Positions 22,492 to 33,416 of a DNA stretch of 64,000 nt are shown here, in pieces. Where the stretch lies: contig NC_016457.1 of NCBI RefSeq assembly GCF_000226115.1, positions 5,270,001-5,334,000 of the forward strand, written 5' to 3'. The stretch's first letter is position 1, and the number at the start of each line of letters is the position of its first letter. The notes beneath the pieces were generated by a model. It was not told where the DNA came from. It saw only the letters and a program-made list of their open reading frames with translations, and searched no databases. Origin of the DNA: Thermothielavioides terrestris NRRL 8126 (taxonomy: Eukaryota > Ascomycota > Sordariomycetes > Sordariales > Chaetomiaceae). Both the position numbers and the translations under genes were made by a program.

Positions 22492-23827
22492 AGCATGCGG
22501 GCATGCAGCAGGGGGTACATAATACTGTTCAACCACGAGCGTGAGAAGAAATTGGAAAGGCGAGAATGGCTTCAACAAGCCTCGAGCGACGACCAGCGGT
22601 GAAAGCGGGCCACGATAGACGTCAACTCCTGCTAAAGATCAACTACTACCTAATGAAAATAGAACAAGTGTTTAGACAGTCCATCAGATACCATAACGCA
22701 TTTTCGAGTCATCAACGGGGGTCGCGCGACGCTTTACGCCGGCTCCACCTCAGAGCTTGACTCTATAAATGGATTATCATCACTTGAACTGCGACAGAGC
22801 CCCTTCGACACCGGGACCAAGCGGCCGGGAGCGTAGACAAATGAATGGGCCTCCCGCGAGGCCTAGAGTTTCGAGTTGTCCAGCTGTGCGCCGACCGCAA
22901 GGTTCCAGGCCGAAAAAGACCAGAGCATGCGTGTGTGGGTTGAAGCCCCCCTCGCACCAAGAATGAGCCCCGTCGAGTAACTCGCGGCCCCCGTTGCCAG
23001 GGGAGCGAGCAATCGCATATCTGTGGCATCTTGACGAAACCTCTCGAGCCAGCCGTGACGCTCCCCGTCCAGACCGGACCCCGCGGCAGCCCACCATCGG
23101 CCGGCTTCATCCGCCGCCCGTCGTGGGCACAGCAAATCCGTCCCCGGAACGAGAGCGCGGACTCATATCTTCGTCCATGTGGTCCCACCGCCCCGGGAAC
23201 GGACTGCTGCACGGTCCCGCGACGACGCGACGGAGTGCCGGCCGACTTTGGAGTGGATGGGCCGGGCGAGCCGTGACAGACAAAGGAACTGGCGGCCGAG
23301 ATCAGCCGCGGTGCTTCTATGGCGGCGCGTTTCCGCGACCAGCTTCCTGAATGAACAAGAAGGTGGGTGTCCGGGGACTTTCTCCCAAAGCTTTATTCTT
23401 TGCGCAAGGCGAAAGAGCATGCGACTCTTTCCGTGTGTGAGCTTCGAATAGCGATCTGTTGGGCGAGGGGGGCTTGGAGGGAAAAAAGGAAGTCAAATGC
23501 GCAACCGCGATTGAATTTGCGGTTTTATGGATTAATTTTTTGGAAGTGGGGCATCATATGCAGTGGTCCGGGCGCGCGGCCTCTTCCCACCGCCTGAGTC
23601 GTCTTAGCGTTCTGCAGGGTGGAGCCCCGACGCTGCTTTCCGCGGCCTCGAAAAGCGTCACTCCAATCGCGCTTTGAGGCGACCGCCTTGCAGTTGTACA
23701 CGACCGAAGTTATCGTCCCAACAACAGCGTTGTTCGCAACAACCGACCAGCAAGCGCCAGCTACGTGGTTTCGTATTAAACTCTGCGGCCGCAGAGGGCT
23801 TGCAAGGCCAATTCAGCAACCGCACCA
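22492..23827. other. Intergenic region upstream of RAE1
   Basis: This 1.3-kb spacer contains the 3' flank of ECT1 and the promoter and leader of RAE1. Several open frames of 60-150 codons occur on both strands, but they overlap each other and lack motifs. No gene is supported. Confidence 0.5.
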
Positions 23828-25047
23828 ATGGCGGGCCTTTTTGGGACGGCGACGTCGACGACTTCCAACACGCTCGGCGACCTGAAGCAGGATGTTGAGC
23901 TCGGGAGCCCGCCCGAAGATAGCATCTCGGACCTCGCGTTCAATCCGAACCCGGCCGACCTCAAGGACTTCTTGGCGGTGGCGAGCTGGGACAAGAAAGT
24001 GCGCATCTACGAGATCATGAGCAATGGCCAAGGCCAAGGGAAGGCCCAGATCGAGCACGACGGCCCCGTGTTCTCGGTCGACTTCTTCAAGGTTGGTAGA
24101 CACTCCAGGACTGAGCACGCCTTTTTTAGTCTGCAGGTCGCTGACCATTTTCCCGCGATAGGATGGCCAAAAGGTGATCTCGGGCGGCGCCGACAAGCAA
24201 GCCAAGGTGCTGGACCTCGCCACCGGCCAGATGCTGCAGGTCGCGCAGCACGACCAACCCGTGCGCAGCGTGCGCTACTTTGAGAGCAACGGCACGCCGA
24301 TGGCCGTCACCGGCTCGTGGGACAAGACGATCAAGTACTGGGATTTCCGCACTCCGCAGCCAGCGGGCACGGTGACCTGCCAGGAGCGCGTCTATACGAT
24401 GGACGTGCGGGAGAACCTGCTCGTTATTGGCACGGCCGACCGGTACATCAACGTGATCAACCTGAAGGAGCCGGTGAAGTTCTACAAGACGCTGCAGAGC
24501 CCGCTCAAGTGGCAGACGCGGGTAGTCAGCTGCTTCACCGACTCGCAAGGCTTCGCGATTGGCAGCATCGAGGGCCGGTGCGCGATCCAATATGTCGAGG
24601 ATAAAGACTCGAGGTAAGTCGATGTCTCAGACTCCCCCAGCCCTTTTCCGGAACAGGAGCTTTCTAACCGCCGCCCCCATCTCAAACAGCCTGAACTTCT
24701 CCTTCAAATGCCACCGCGACCCGCCGCAAGGGAACGTGACCAACGTGTACGCGGTCAACGACATCTCGTTCCACCCGCAGCACGGCACCTTCAGCACGGC
24801 GGGCAGCGACGGCACGTTCCACTTCTGGGACAAGGACGCCAAGCACCGGCTGAAGGGGTACCCGAACGTCGGCGGCAGCATCACGGCCACGACGTTCAAC
24901 AAGACGGGCAGCATCTTCGCCTACAGCATCAGCTACGACTGGTCCAAGGGCTTCCAGGGCAACACGCCCTCGTACCCGACCAAGGTGATGCTGCACCCCG
25001 TGCAGCAGGACGAGTGCAAGCCGCGGCCGAGCGCCAAGAAAAGGTAA
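23828..25047 (+). CDS. RAE1: RAE1/GLE2 mRNA export factor, WD40
   Basis: Exons 23828-24091, 24162-24613 and 24690-25047 give 357 residues, the usual length. It is a seven-bladed WD40 propeller that binds the GLEBS motif of a nucleoporin at the nuclear pore and acts in mRNA export and the spindle checkpoint. Visible blades are SISDLAFNP...FLAVASWDKKVRIYEI, GPVFSVDFFKDGQKVISGGA, PVRSVRYFESNGTPMAVTGS (WDKTIKYWDFRT), VYTMDVRENLLVIGTADRYI, GFAIGSIEGRCAIQYV, VNDISFHPQHGTFSTAGSDG (TFHFWDKD) and TTFNKTGSIFAYSISYDWSK. The end, KPRPSAKKR, matches orthologues. The Gly/Phe/Thr N-terminus (MAGLFGTATS) is typical. Confidence 0.96.
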
Positions 25048-25650
25048 CGTTTAGGACAAAACAGCGGTAAGGTGCTTGGGGGGAAAAGTCAGGGGGAGGA
25101 GAGTCGAGAGTCGAGCGGCGACGTTCCGTGTGCAGTGAGGCCGTCGAGCTTGGCTGTGGACCACGGCAGGTAAGAGAAGCCACGAACAAGCAGCTGCGGG
25201 TTGCATACGGCCTCGTTATACACAGAATGATGAGATACCAGCGTATAAGGACGGTGACGGTGGCTTGGGACATATCATCGACAGTTAGGGAGAGATGAAC
25301 AACTAGCTAGTTTGTTATTTTTCGCTTGTCCGGACAGATCTGTCCGTTCAGGGTAGCCAAAAGAGCTGCGCTCAAACCCGAGTTCGGAGCAACCTGCAAC
25401 CTGGAACCAGATAAAAGTGAATGGGAAAGAGCCCGCGGTTGAGCTTCAGGCCCGATGCCATCAACGCAGTAGCAGAATTACAACAGCCGTAATCATCACC
25501 AAGTCATCCTACAAGTTGCAGTCTGTCATCCAACAGCGCAGTGAAACCGAGCAACAAACACCCCTCCTCCCCCAACCCTACCCGGCTTTTTCGCCCGAAA
25601 ACCCGCACGCAGCGGTCTCCAACCTCGCTCGAGAGCCAGCTCAATCAAGC
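25048..25650. other. Convergent intergenic region
   Basis: This is 3' flank of RAE1 and of the minus-strand gene at 25.65 kb. It contains a perfect 16-bp palindrome at 25331-25346 (listed separately). No coding signal is seen. Confidence 0.5.
25331..25346. other. Perfect 16-bp palindrome CGGACAGATCTGTCCG
   Basis: The two halves are exact reverse complements with no spacer, located between two convergent genes. It could form a short hairpin in either 3' UTR or be a dimeric protein site. Function is unknown. Confidence 0.5.
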
Positions 25651-26484
25651 TCAAGCCGCAGCAGCAGGTCCACCCTTCCCACTACTACTACTACTCCCCG
25701 CACCACCAAAAACATCCTCCACCATCCCCTTCCACACATCCCGAATCATGCCGGGACCCATCTCATAGCTCTCCCCCTCCCCCTCCTCCCGTCCAAGGAG
25801 GTGCGCGAACCCGAGCTCGACCCCGTCGACGCCCATCCCCTCGACCTCGGTCAGCGCGGCGGGGGGGAGCACGCCCGCCGGGCCGCCGGCCGCCACGACG
25901 CAGATCTCGGCGCGCGGCAGCGGCGTCGCGTCCGCCGCCTCCGCCGGCCGCCGCCAGCCCGCCACCGGCGCGGGGGGAGCCCGCGCGTCCGGCAGCAGCG
26001 GCACGCGGATGTGTAGGTACGGATCGTACGCGCCGCTGCCGCCGCCCGCTGCTTCTGAGGATTCCTGTGCCGCGAGGAGGGAGAGGTCGGGCAGGATTGC
26101 CCGGTCGACGGTGGCGAAGGTCGGCTGGGCGGGTTTGGGGGCTGAGTGGTGGAAGGTCTGCATGAAGGGGATGGGCTTGCGCGGGCGCGGCGTGCCGGGG
26201 CGGTGCGGGGCGCTGGTGGTGGTGGTGGTCGTGGAGTGGTTGCGCTGCTGCTGCTGTGGGGGAAGTGTGAGTGAGCTAGCTGGTTGGGAGATGGTGGTGG
26301 TTTGGTGGACGCTTACGTCGGAAGGAGGTTCCTCGGCTAGGGCGCTTGGTTTCCTGCCGCCGGCGGCGGCGGCTGCTGCTGCTTTGGAGACATTGTTGAG
26401 GACATGGCTCGGCCGCGAGGCGGCGGGCGTGGTGCTCAAGGCGCGGGTGAGTTTGGAGACGGGGACTGTAAGTCGCGACGACAT
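25651..26484 (-). CDS. Hypothetical protein, probably mitochondrial
   Basis: This single-exon gene encodes 277 residues. The N-terminus (MSSRLTVPVSKLTRALSTTP) is rich in Ser/Thr/Arg and lacks acids, a good mitochondrial presequence. A low-complexity region with poly-Ala, poly-Gln and poly-Thr follows to about residue 105. Then comes KPIPFMQTFHHSAPKPAQPTF and ATVDRAILPDLSLLA, which look conserved, and DPYLHIRVPLLPDA. The C-terminal half (RAEICVVAAGG, MGVDGVELGFAHLLGREEG, MIRDVWKGMVEDVFGG) looks like a small folded domain. I do not recognise the family. Confidence 0.65.
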   Translation of the reverse strand: MSSRLTVPVSKLTRALSTTPAASRPSHVLNNVSKAAAAAAAGGRKPSALAEEPPSDVSVHQTTTISQPASSLTLPPQQQQRNHSTTTTTTSAPHRPGTPRPRKPIPFMQTFHHSAPKPAQPTFATVDRAILPDLSLLAAQESSEAAGGGSGAYDPYLHIRVPLLPDARAPPAPVAGWRRPAEAADATPLPRAEICVVAAGGPAGVLPPAALTEVEGMGVDGVELGFAHLLGREEGEGESYEMGPGMIRDVWKGMVEDVFGGAGSSSSSGKGGPAAAA

Positions 26485-28607
26485 GACGCTGCGGGCAGGT
26501 GCGGAGGCTTCGGATAGTTCTACAACGGGCTACTTTTGATGCAATTAATGCAGTTGAGGTCGATTGATGGAATTGGCAATCGGACACAATCAAGCAGGCA
26601 CGGTTGAGCAATGATGGGATGGGGACTGGACAGTTGGAGATCGGGAGGGGAAGCTGGCTCGAGGGGACACGGCAGGTATAAGTGACGAGTCGGACCTCCG
26701 CATGGGAACCTGGAATGACTGGGTGGTGGGATGACCTCTTGCCGGATCAGCGTACCACGACCCCCTCCCATCCTGGCATGCCGGGCCGCCTGGCATTTAA
26801 CCTGGGGATCCAGAGCACGCATTGGTTTGTACATGTCCGACGGTGCTTGACAGCGTTTCTCTGCAGACTGGCAAGGCCGAGGACATCGGTACAATTCGGC
26901 AGTTCCATGCTCGATGGGCCGACGCTCGGTCGATCGTCGCACCTACGGAACCATCGCAGCAATCATGCCAACAGCTCGCAATGCGCTCTCGATCTTCAGG
27001 AATGCCGTCTTCAGCCTTTCGCTCGATGTGTGCACTACGAATTAGTTACTCCGGACAGAATTCTTCGAGCACCCCCTGGTCGCATCATCTCGACAGATTC
27101 CCAACAGACCAGACTGACAAGGCCTCACCCCCGGCCAATTGAGCAGCTCTGACTGGCGGTGAATCCACTTTGTTGAGGGAGCTTGGGCCATGGACGCCCC
27201 GCCGACGCGGAGGCGGTCAACTCTAACGGCCGCGGCTGCGACCTCAAGAAGCCTAGCGCCGCTCCGGGGTCCTGTCAACAATTCTCGGGTGCGGGTTGCC
27301 GAGCCCCGGCTCCTGGGGCCAGCCGGGGGTTTGGAGATGATGATGGGAATTCCACGTGTTCCTGGAAACCGTTCCTGGAAAACCGTTTCTGAGAGAGAAC
27401 AGCGGCCGATTTCGTGCCTCCTCGCTCCGTTGCACTTGTGTACGGTAAGCTGCAGGCCCCAAGTTGCTGTGATTTGTCCAGATAGCGACGACGTACTTGA
27501 ATTCCCTGCCTATGGAATTACGCAGTAGGCACCCGACTTCCAGTATCAAATCTCAAATACCGGCGACCAAGTCCAAGGCGGTGGTCCTGGGTTTCAAAGA
27601 GTTCAACACGAGGCATCCTGGGCCAGGGTTCACGAGGGCTCGTGTGACTCGATCCCGCCAGAACAGTTTGTGGCCCACAGAGCCGCAATCCCTCCTGGAC
27701 ATGCAATCAAGAGGAGCATCTGCATCACCTCTATTGTGTATTCCGTACATTTACCGTCTCGCTCTTGCCGTTCCAAGTCCAATTCCGCGGTTACTAGTAG
27801 GTGCAGGCGAAGAGGCACGAAGCTGCGGAAAGCGGGCCAGTTTCTGCACCTCAGTTTTCAGTTTTTCATCCCTGTCAGCCACATGGCGCCCAAACGCATC
27901 ATTCATTCAGGGGTCTGGTTGCTCCTGTTACGTATGAATTGTCAACAAACGCTGGGCTGGAAGTGGTGACAGGGGCCTAGCCACACTGCTCATGGGACAG
28001 AGCAGAATGACAAAGAGGTGAGTGGTATCACAGGGATAAGTCCAGGAAAGAACACTCAAAAAAGCAGCTGGCAAAGCAGTTGAAGTGCCCAACTGCAAGC
28101 ATCCATATGCTCTCTTTTCTCTTACCCATTGGCTGGAAGAGCGGAGTGCCTGATGGTCAGCTGATACACACACCCAGTCCGAGATATATACGCAAAGAGT
28201 GAGCATCACAAAATGTGTAGGCATGTGAGTGTGAGGACATGTGAAGTCAGCATTGCGCATGCTTGAGAGAGTTCTGTTGCAAACAAAAGGGGTTCTGCTG
28301 CCCCTATCGGGACTGTTCAAAACTGAGTTCATCATGCAGCCGCCGGCGGTTGTACCTTCTTCCACATGGCAATGACCGCCTTCCGCCGTCATCTACATCA
28401 CATGCTTGGTCGCCGACTAAGCGACGCGACGCTGCCTAGAGGCCAGCTCTTGCCCGCTCTATGATAAAAAGGCACTTCCTTCCCTGACCTTTGCTGTCCG
28501 GCCGGGAAATCCATCCAACCCACTCACCTCTCTCGCCGCTACTTTACGACTTCCACTGTCCAAACCGCTTCGTTTCCGAACAAAGACCCACCTTCAGCAA
28601 GAGAACA
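26485..28607. other. Long divergent intergenic region
   Basis: This 2.1-kb spacer lies between divergent genes. It holds one TATTCCGTA copy at 27739-27747. A TATA-like GATAAAAAGG at about 28462-28471 sits about 140 nt upstream of the next ATG. Open frames here have no family resemblance or consistent splice sites. Confidence 0.5.
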
Positions 28608-30060
28608 ATGGCTACTGTGACATCTCTTCAGCCGTTTGGTGAGGCCACGGTCATCTCGACCCTGCCCACGCTCACTCCGGTGTCCGCGGCGGCCTGCCAA
28701 CTGCACAACAACTTTCCGTGCCTCGCCCTGACGGGCCCTCCGGGGATGCGTGGCTTCGCGTACGGCATCGCGTTCCGCGACAAGATCCGTTCCAACATCA
28801 ACCGGTCGCTAGAACGCGAGGACATCCCGACGTGGTAAGCTTTTGTTCCCATTCCCCTTTCCGCTCTCGGTTCTGGCTTCCGGGGCGAGCGAGCACAATT
28901 CAGGGCGTTCAACACTCGGGCGATGAGAGAGGATGGCTGACCGCGTGCCGCGCAGGGAAACCTGTGAGAAGCTCATCCAGGGTTACAAAGAGGAGCTGGC
29001 CAAAGAGTGGCCGACGGGGTATGAGGAGATGAAGGGCATCGCTATGGGCGCCGACGTCTCGATCGACCGCATCGTCTTCCTCAACGCGCGCGAGGACATC
29101 GCCGCCCTCAGCCCTTTGCTTGTCGACGACGCGAAAGTGGGCTCGCGCAACTGGGACACGCGGCCCCGCCGCGGCGCGGATCAGACGATTACCTCGTGGT
29201 TCACCGCGAAAGGCACTGCCTCCGGCGAGGCCATCGTCGCGTGGGCCTGCAACTCGACAAAGCAGGTCTTGGACGAAAACCTCTTTGTCAGCCTCGAGTT
29301 TCACCACTCGGCTGAGGAGAACGTCCCGACCGTGTTCCTGTTGACCGAGGCCGGCATGATCAGCGGCGTTGGGATGAACTCGGCGCGCGTGGCGGCGACG
29401 GGCAACTATCTCTTCACGACAGCCGACCACCTCCCCGAGGACGGCGAGACGTACTTTCCCCTGTCGTGCCTGAACCGCTATCTCCTGCAGTGCACCAGCA
29501 TCCGGGAGGCCCGCGGGATGCTGTACGGACTGGTGCGGAACACGTCCAGGCACGTGTTCCTCGGAGACGAGGTCGGAGCCTGCTCGGTGGAGATCACGCC
29601 GGTGCGGATCATCGACCACAACCGCAAGACGGACGCCACCACGCAGGTGCACACGAACCACCTGGTGTCGCTCGAGGCATTCCAGCGCCGCCACGAGATG
29701 CAAGACCGCTTTCTCGACGCCAGCAGCAAGTTCCGGCTCTACCGTCTGGAGGACCTCATCGCCGTGCGCGGCTCCGAGCCCTGGAGGCTGCAGGACATCG
29801 TGGATTTGTTCTCGGACCACAACGGCGAGCCGGACATGATCTGCCGGCACCCCAAGGCAGCAGAAGAATCCGGCTCCGCGGAACAGCCGGACGACGAAGA
29901 GAAGATGATGGTCGCGTTCGTCATGTTCAACCCGCAGCACAAGCTCGCCTCGGTATGCAAGGGCCCCGCGTGCCAGGGCCGCATGATCCACGTCACCCTC
30001 GCGAAGCTCGCCACCCGAGAGAGCGCGCAGGACGAAGATGAGGACTCGGACGAGGACTAG
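28608..30060 (+). CDS. Acyl-CoA:6-APA acyltransferase-like (C45, Ntn-fold) protein, nucleophile apparently lost
   Basis: Exons 28608-28834 and 28956-30060 (GTAAGC, branch CTGAC, GCAG) give 443 residues. It matches the isopenicillin N acyltransferase-like family: PPGMRGFAYGIAFRDKIRSN, a helical block KLIQGYKEELAKEW, GIAMGADVSIDRIVFLNARE, ADQTITSWFTAKGTASGEAI, FLLTEAGMISGVGMNSARVA, ATGNYLFTTADHLPEDGE and TNHLVSLEAF. In the family an Asp/Gly-x-Cys-Thr site is cut autocatalytically, and its Cys becomes the N-terminal nucleophile. Here the aligned site is T-I-T-S with Ile at 154, so neither self-cleavage nor amide chemistry is expected by the known mechanism. There is an acidic disordered C-terminus. 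No other beta-lactam gene is nearby. I infer a pseudoenzyme or an altered activity. Confidence 0.8.
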
Positions 30061-30839
30061 AATGCCCCGCTTAGGGACCACCCCGGGGAGTCAGAGAGAG
30101 GCTGGAAGCTCCAGACAAGTTTGAGAGAATGAAGGACAAGTATACGGAAGGAGAATTCGACACATATTGATGGGACGGCTATGAAAGGGCAGAAACCGTC
30201 CACTGTCCAATGCTGGCTGGCTGGTCTTGTTGGCGGCTTCACTCGAGGCTGGTATATGGGTTTGTTGTTTTCAATTACTGAAGGGGCATCGAAAGAGGTC
30301 CACTTGCACGCTACGCGGAAGCAAAACCGCTGTGTACGGGATAAGATTGAGAATCATCCGTAGAGATGTCGTAGGTAGTCGTCGAGTTCAATGGACTTAA
30401 GTTGGCACACTAACTTCCGGATACTGTGCAGCCGATCCCCAACCCTGTGCTTCCAGTGTGACCCACACGCCCGTGGAACCCTCCTCAGCCCAGCTATACT
30501 ACACTATACTACATACATATCCAATACTCACTCAGATGGCTTTGGCAAGACAAGAGTTGTCTGAAGAGGGAAGACCCTGAAAGTGATAAACCAGGTAGAT
30601 CGACGACACACGCTAGTTAACCCTAACCCTCAGACGCCTTCAAGGGTTAGTAAATTCATCTTGACCCGAGGAGGTCACCCGAGGTCACCCGACGCGCTGC
30701 GGCGCGGTTAAGCTGCCCAGAAATTTCAAGCAGGGTCGTCGGTGAGGAAGCAAAAAGCTGCGCATATCCCTCCTAACACCACCCATGCCTCGAGGTAGCC
30801 ACGCCGCGCTCAAATGCTCGAACAGACGCTTGCAATGAC
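30061..30839. other. Intergenic region with telomere-like inverted motif
   Basis: This spacer lies upstream of the ADCK1-type kinase gene. It contains two CCCTAA-type repeats followed by the reverse-oriented copy (listed separately) and a short direct repeat GGTCACCCGA twice near 30674-30693. No coding signal is seen. Confidence 0.5.
30617..30650. repeat. Telobox-like CCCTAA repeats forming a hairpin
   Basis: TTAACCCTAACCCT at 30617-30630 is followed after 12 nt by AGGGTTAG at 30643-30650, the exact reverse complement of CTAACCCT. The unit is the TTAGGG telomere repeat of filamentous fungi. It is too short to be a telomere and sits about 200 nt upstream of a gene. Confidence 0.6.
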
Positions 30840-32756
30840 ATGCCTCGGCCGAGAAGGATGCTGAAACCGACTTTTTCCTCGCTCGTCACCAAGCGCCTCT
30901 TCGCCCCGGGCTGGACGTGCGCCCGGTGCCGCAGCAGTCAACTCTCTCGAACGAGCTTGTTCCGGCTCCGGGCACCGCTCTCACGGCAATATGGGAGCTC
31001 ATCGGGACCCTCGCTCGCGGCCGCTAAGCCGAAGTCTCGGCGGCGGCCCGCGGTGCTCCTAGCAACTGCGGCCGGAGGCGGCGCGGCTGCGATGCTGCTG
31101 TCAGTCGGGGACGACGTGAGGAACGGCTACGACGCAATAGAGCGCACGGGACGAGTGGCGGCGACTCTTGTTTTATGTATCAACGAGTGAGAATTCTTGG
31201 CAAGGAGCCACACAACTGGCGGGCGGATGCTGAGATTGTGACAGCTACCGAACAACGTTAAACCAACGAGAGAAGCTCGAAGATGCTGAGGAGAAGGAAC
31301 ATGTTCTCAAGGCCTGCCACAAACGATGCGCTGAGAGGACGCTGAAGGTACTAGAGAAGAATGGTGGGATATTCATTAAGCTCGGCCAGCACTTGGTATG
31401 TCTCCTCGAACGTTCGCGTAACCGGCTCGGTACTCTGACTGTGTCTCGTAGAGCGCCATGAACTACCTCCTCCCCGCGGAATGGACGACGACCTTCATAC
31501 CCCTGCAGGACAGATGCCCCGTGTCCTCGTTCGAATCGATTGAGCAGATGTTCAGGAAGGACACAGGGGAGGAGCTGTGGGACTACTTCTCCGAGTTCTC
31601 GCCCGAGCCGATTGGCGCCGCTTCGCTCGCACAAGTCCACCTCGCAACAATCAAGGAGACGGGGCAGAAGGTGGCCGTCAAGGTGCAACATCCGAGCCTG
31701 GAACAATGGTCCAAGTTGGACATGTCGCTCACCAGCTTCACCTTCTCGACCCTGAAGCGCTTCTTCCCCGAATACGACCTCGAGTGGCTGTCGTCCGAAA
31801 TCGAGGTCTCGCTTCCGATCGAGCTGGACTTCCGATGCGAGGCGGAGAATGCGCGGCGCACGAAGGAATACTTTGCTCGCATCCCGGAGCTGCCGCTCGT
31901 CATCCCGGACGTCGTCTGGGCGAAGAGGCGCATTCTCGTCATGGCCTACGAGACGGGACGCCGGCTCGACGACCTCGAGTATCTCGACTCGAACGGGATC
32001 GACCGCGACGAGGTGTCGGCCACGCTGGCGCGGATATTCAACGAGATGATCTTCGGCGACGGCGCGCCGCTGCACTGCGACCCTCACGGCGGCAACATCG
32101 CGATCCGCAAGAACCCGGCCCGGCGGGGGGCCAACTTCGACATCATCCTGTACGACCACGGCCTGTACCGGGACATCCCGCAGTCGTTACGGCGCTCGTA
32201 CGCCAAGATGTGGCTGGCCATCATCGACGGCGACATGGAGCGCATGAAGAGGTACGTGACCGAGGTGGCCGGCGTGGGCGAGGACAAGTTCCCGCTGTTC
32301 GCGTCGGCCATCACGGGGCGCGACTTCAGCGTCGTCAGCTCGTCGATCCTGAAGCCCAAGGACGCGAGCGAGCAGAAGGCGATGAGCGGCGCGCTGCAGG
32401 ACGGCCTGCTCGCCGATCTGGTGCAGATGCTCGGCCAGGTGCCGCGCATCATCCTGCTCATCCTCAAGACCAACGACCTGACCCGCAGCCTGGACGAGAA
32501 CCTGCGCACGCGGCAGGGCCCCGTGCGCCAGTTCCTCATCCTGGCCCGCTACTGCACCCGCACCGTGTTCCACGAGCAGCTCGAGGAGATCCGCCGGCGC
32601 GGCTCGCTGTACTGGCCGCCTAACGCGCTGCGCGTGCTGGCCGCCTGGCTGGGGCTGCTGAGGGTCGAGATCAAGCTGGAGGCGTTCGAGTTGTGGATCG
32701 GCGTCAAGCGCATGTTTGGGTACAAAAACTCTTCAGTCTTGGGCGGCATGGCATAG
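30840..32756 (+). CDS. MCP2: UbiB/ADCK-family atypical kinase, mitochondrial (MCP2/CQD2-like)
   Basis: Exons 30840-31186, 31245-31395 and 31452-32756 give 600 residues. An Arg-rich presequence and an Ala/Gly membrane segment (AVLLATAAGGGAAAMLLSV) fit an inner-membrane or intermembrane-space protein. The UbiB signatures are present: the KxGQ extension KLGQHLSAMNYLLPAEW (about 161-177), the nucleotide-binding-lobe segment KVAVKVQHPSLEQW (about 239), catalytic HCDPHGGN (374-381) and a DHG in place of DFG (D401). ADCK1/Mcp2-type proteins regulate mitochondrial lipid and coenzyme Q distribution and bind ATP without a confirmed protein substrate. The LSAMNYLLPAEWTTTFIPLQD segment favours the ADCK1/MCP2 branch over COQ8; the orthology is my inference. 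Confidence 0.88.
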
Positions 32757-33416
32757 AGAGATACCTCGGTTTGGGTTGGCATGTTTTTGGTAATCCGTGT
32801 GTTACTCGGGATGCCTGGTCCCTAGTTTCCTTGCAGCCACGTTTCCGCGTGGTTTTATAATGAATAGGACGTCATGAATGCTGCCTGGCGGCGTTGAGTG
32901 GTGCGTTCCGTGGGAGATACCCCCTGTTGATACTCCAGGCTTCCCATTTTGATGCCTAGGGGGCAATAATTTTCCGTACATACAAGCACATCGCAGAATG
33001 CGAGGAAGTCCGAGCTAGTATACTGCGTATGAAACGCGCAGAGTTCTTCTATATAGCGCTTCTTATGGACCTGACAGGGGGGCTGCTCTAGCCTGACAAA
33101 CGAAGGACACTGCTGACGCTAAGGACCTGACTGGTAGGACTGCGCCCCAAGCATTTCCACAACAACAGGAGGACGACACTTGTCCTTTGATATTTAGCTC
33201 CTCGTCTCTCTCAAGTTCCTATATTTACCTTGGCGGTCGCCTGCTGGTAGTGCCAACTCTCGGCCGTGACCTGATCCCGCCGGTACGTTCCAGCACTCCC
33301 CGAGAGATTCATCCATCAACCATCCGTCCGTCCCCATCAATAAATAAATACTCGCCCATTCCACCACCACCACCACCACCGCCGCCGCCGCCGCCGCCGC
33401 CACCATTACCACCACA
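32757..33416. other. Intergenic region and 5' leader with CCA/CCG repeat
   Basis: This is promoter DNA for the 2OG oxygenase gene. It includes (CCA)6(CCG)7 at 33361-33399 directly upstream of the ATG. I see no gene. Confidence 0.55.
33361..33399 (+). repeat. (CCA)6(CCG)7 microsatellite in the 5' leader
   Basis: Thirteen consecutive trinucleotides end 17 nt before the ATG at 33417, so they should be transcribed in the 5' UTR. Confidence 0.9.

Noticed and set aside
26682..27937. Several 100-156 codon frames in the divergent spacer
   Set aside because: Composition is not protein-like, frames overlap each other, and no splice sites link them.
28909..30081. 390-codon minus-strand open frame
   Set aside because: It is antisense to the acyltransferase-like exon 2 and has no recognisable motif.
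30617..30650. Chromosome end
   Set aside because: Only two CCCTAA-type units are present and genes continue on both sides.
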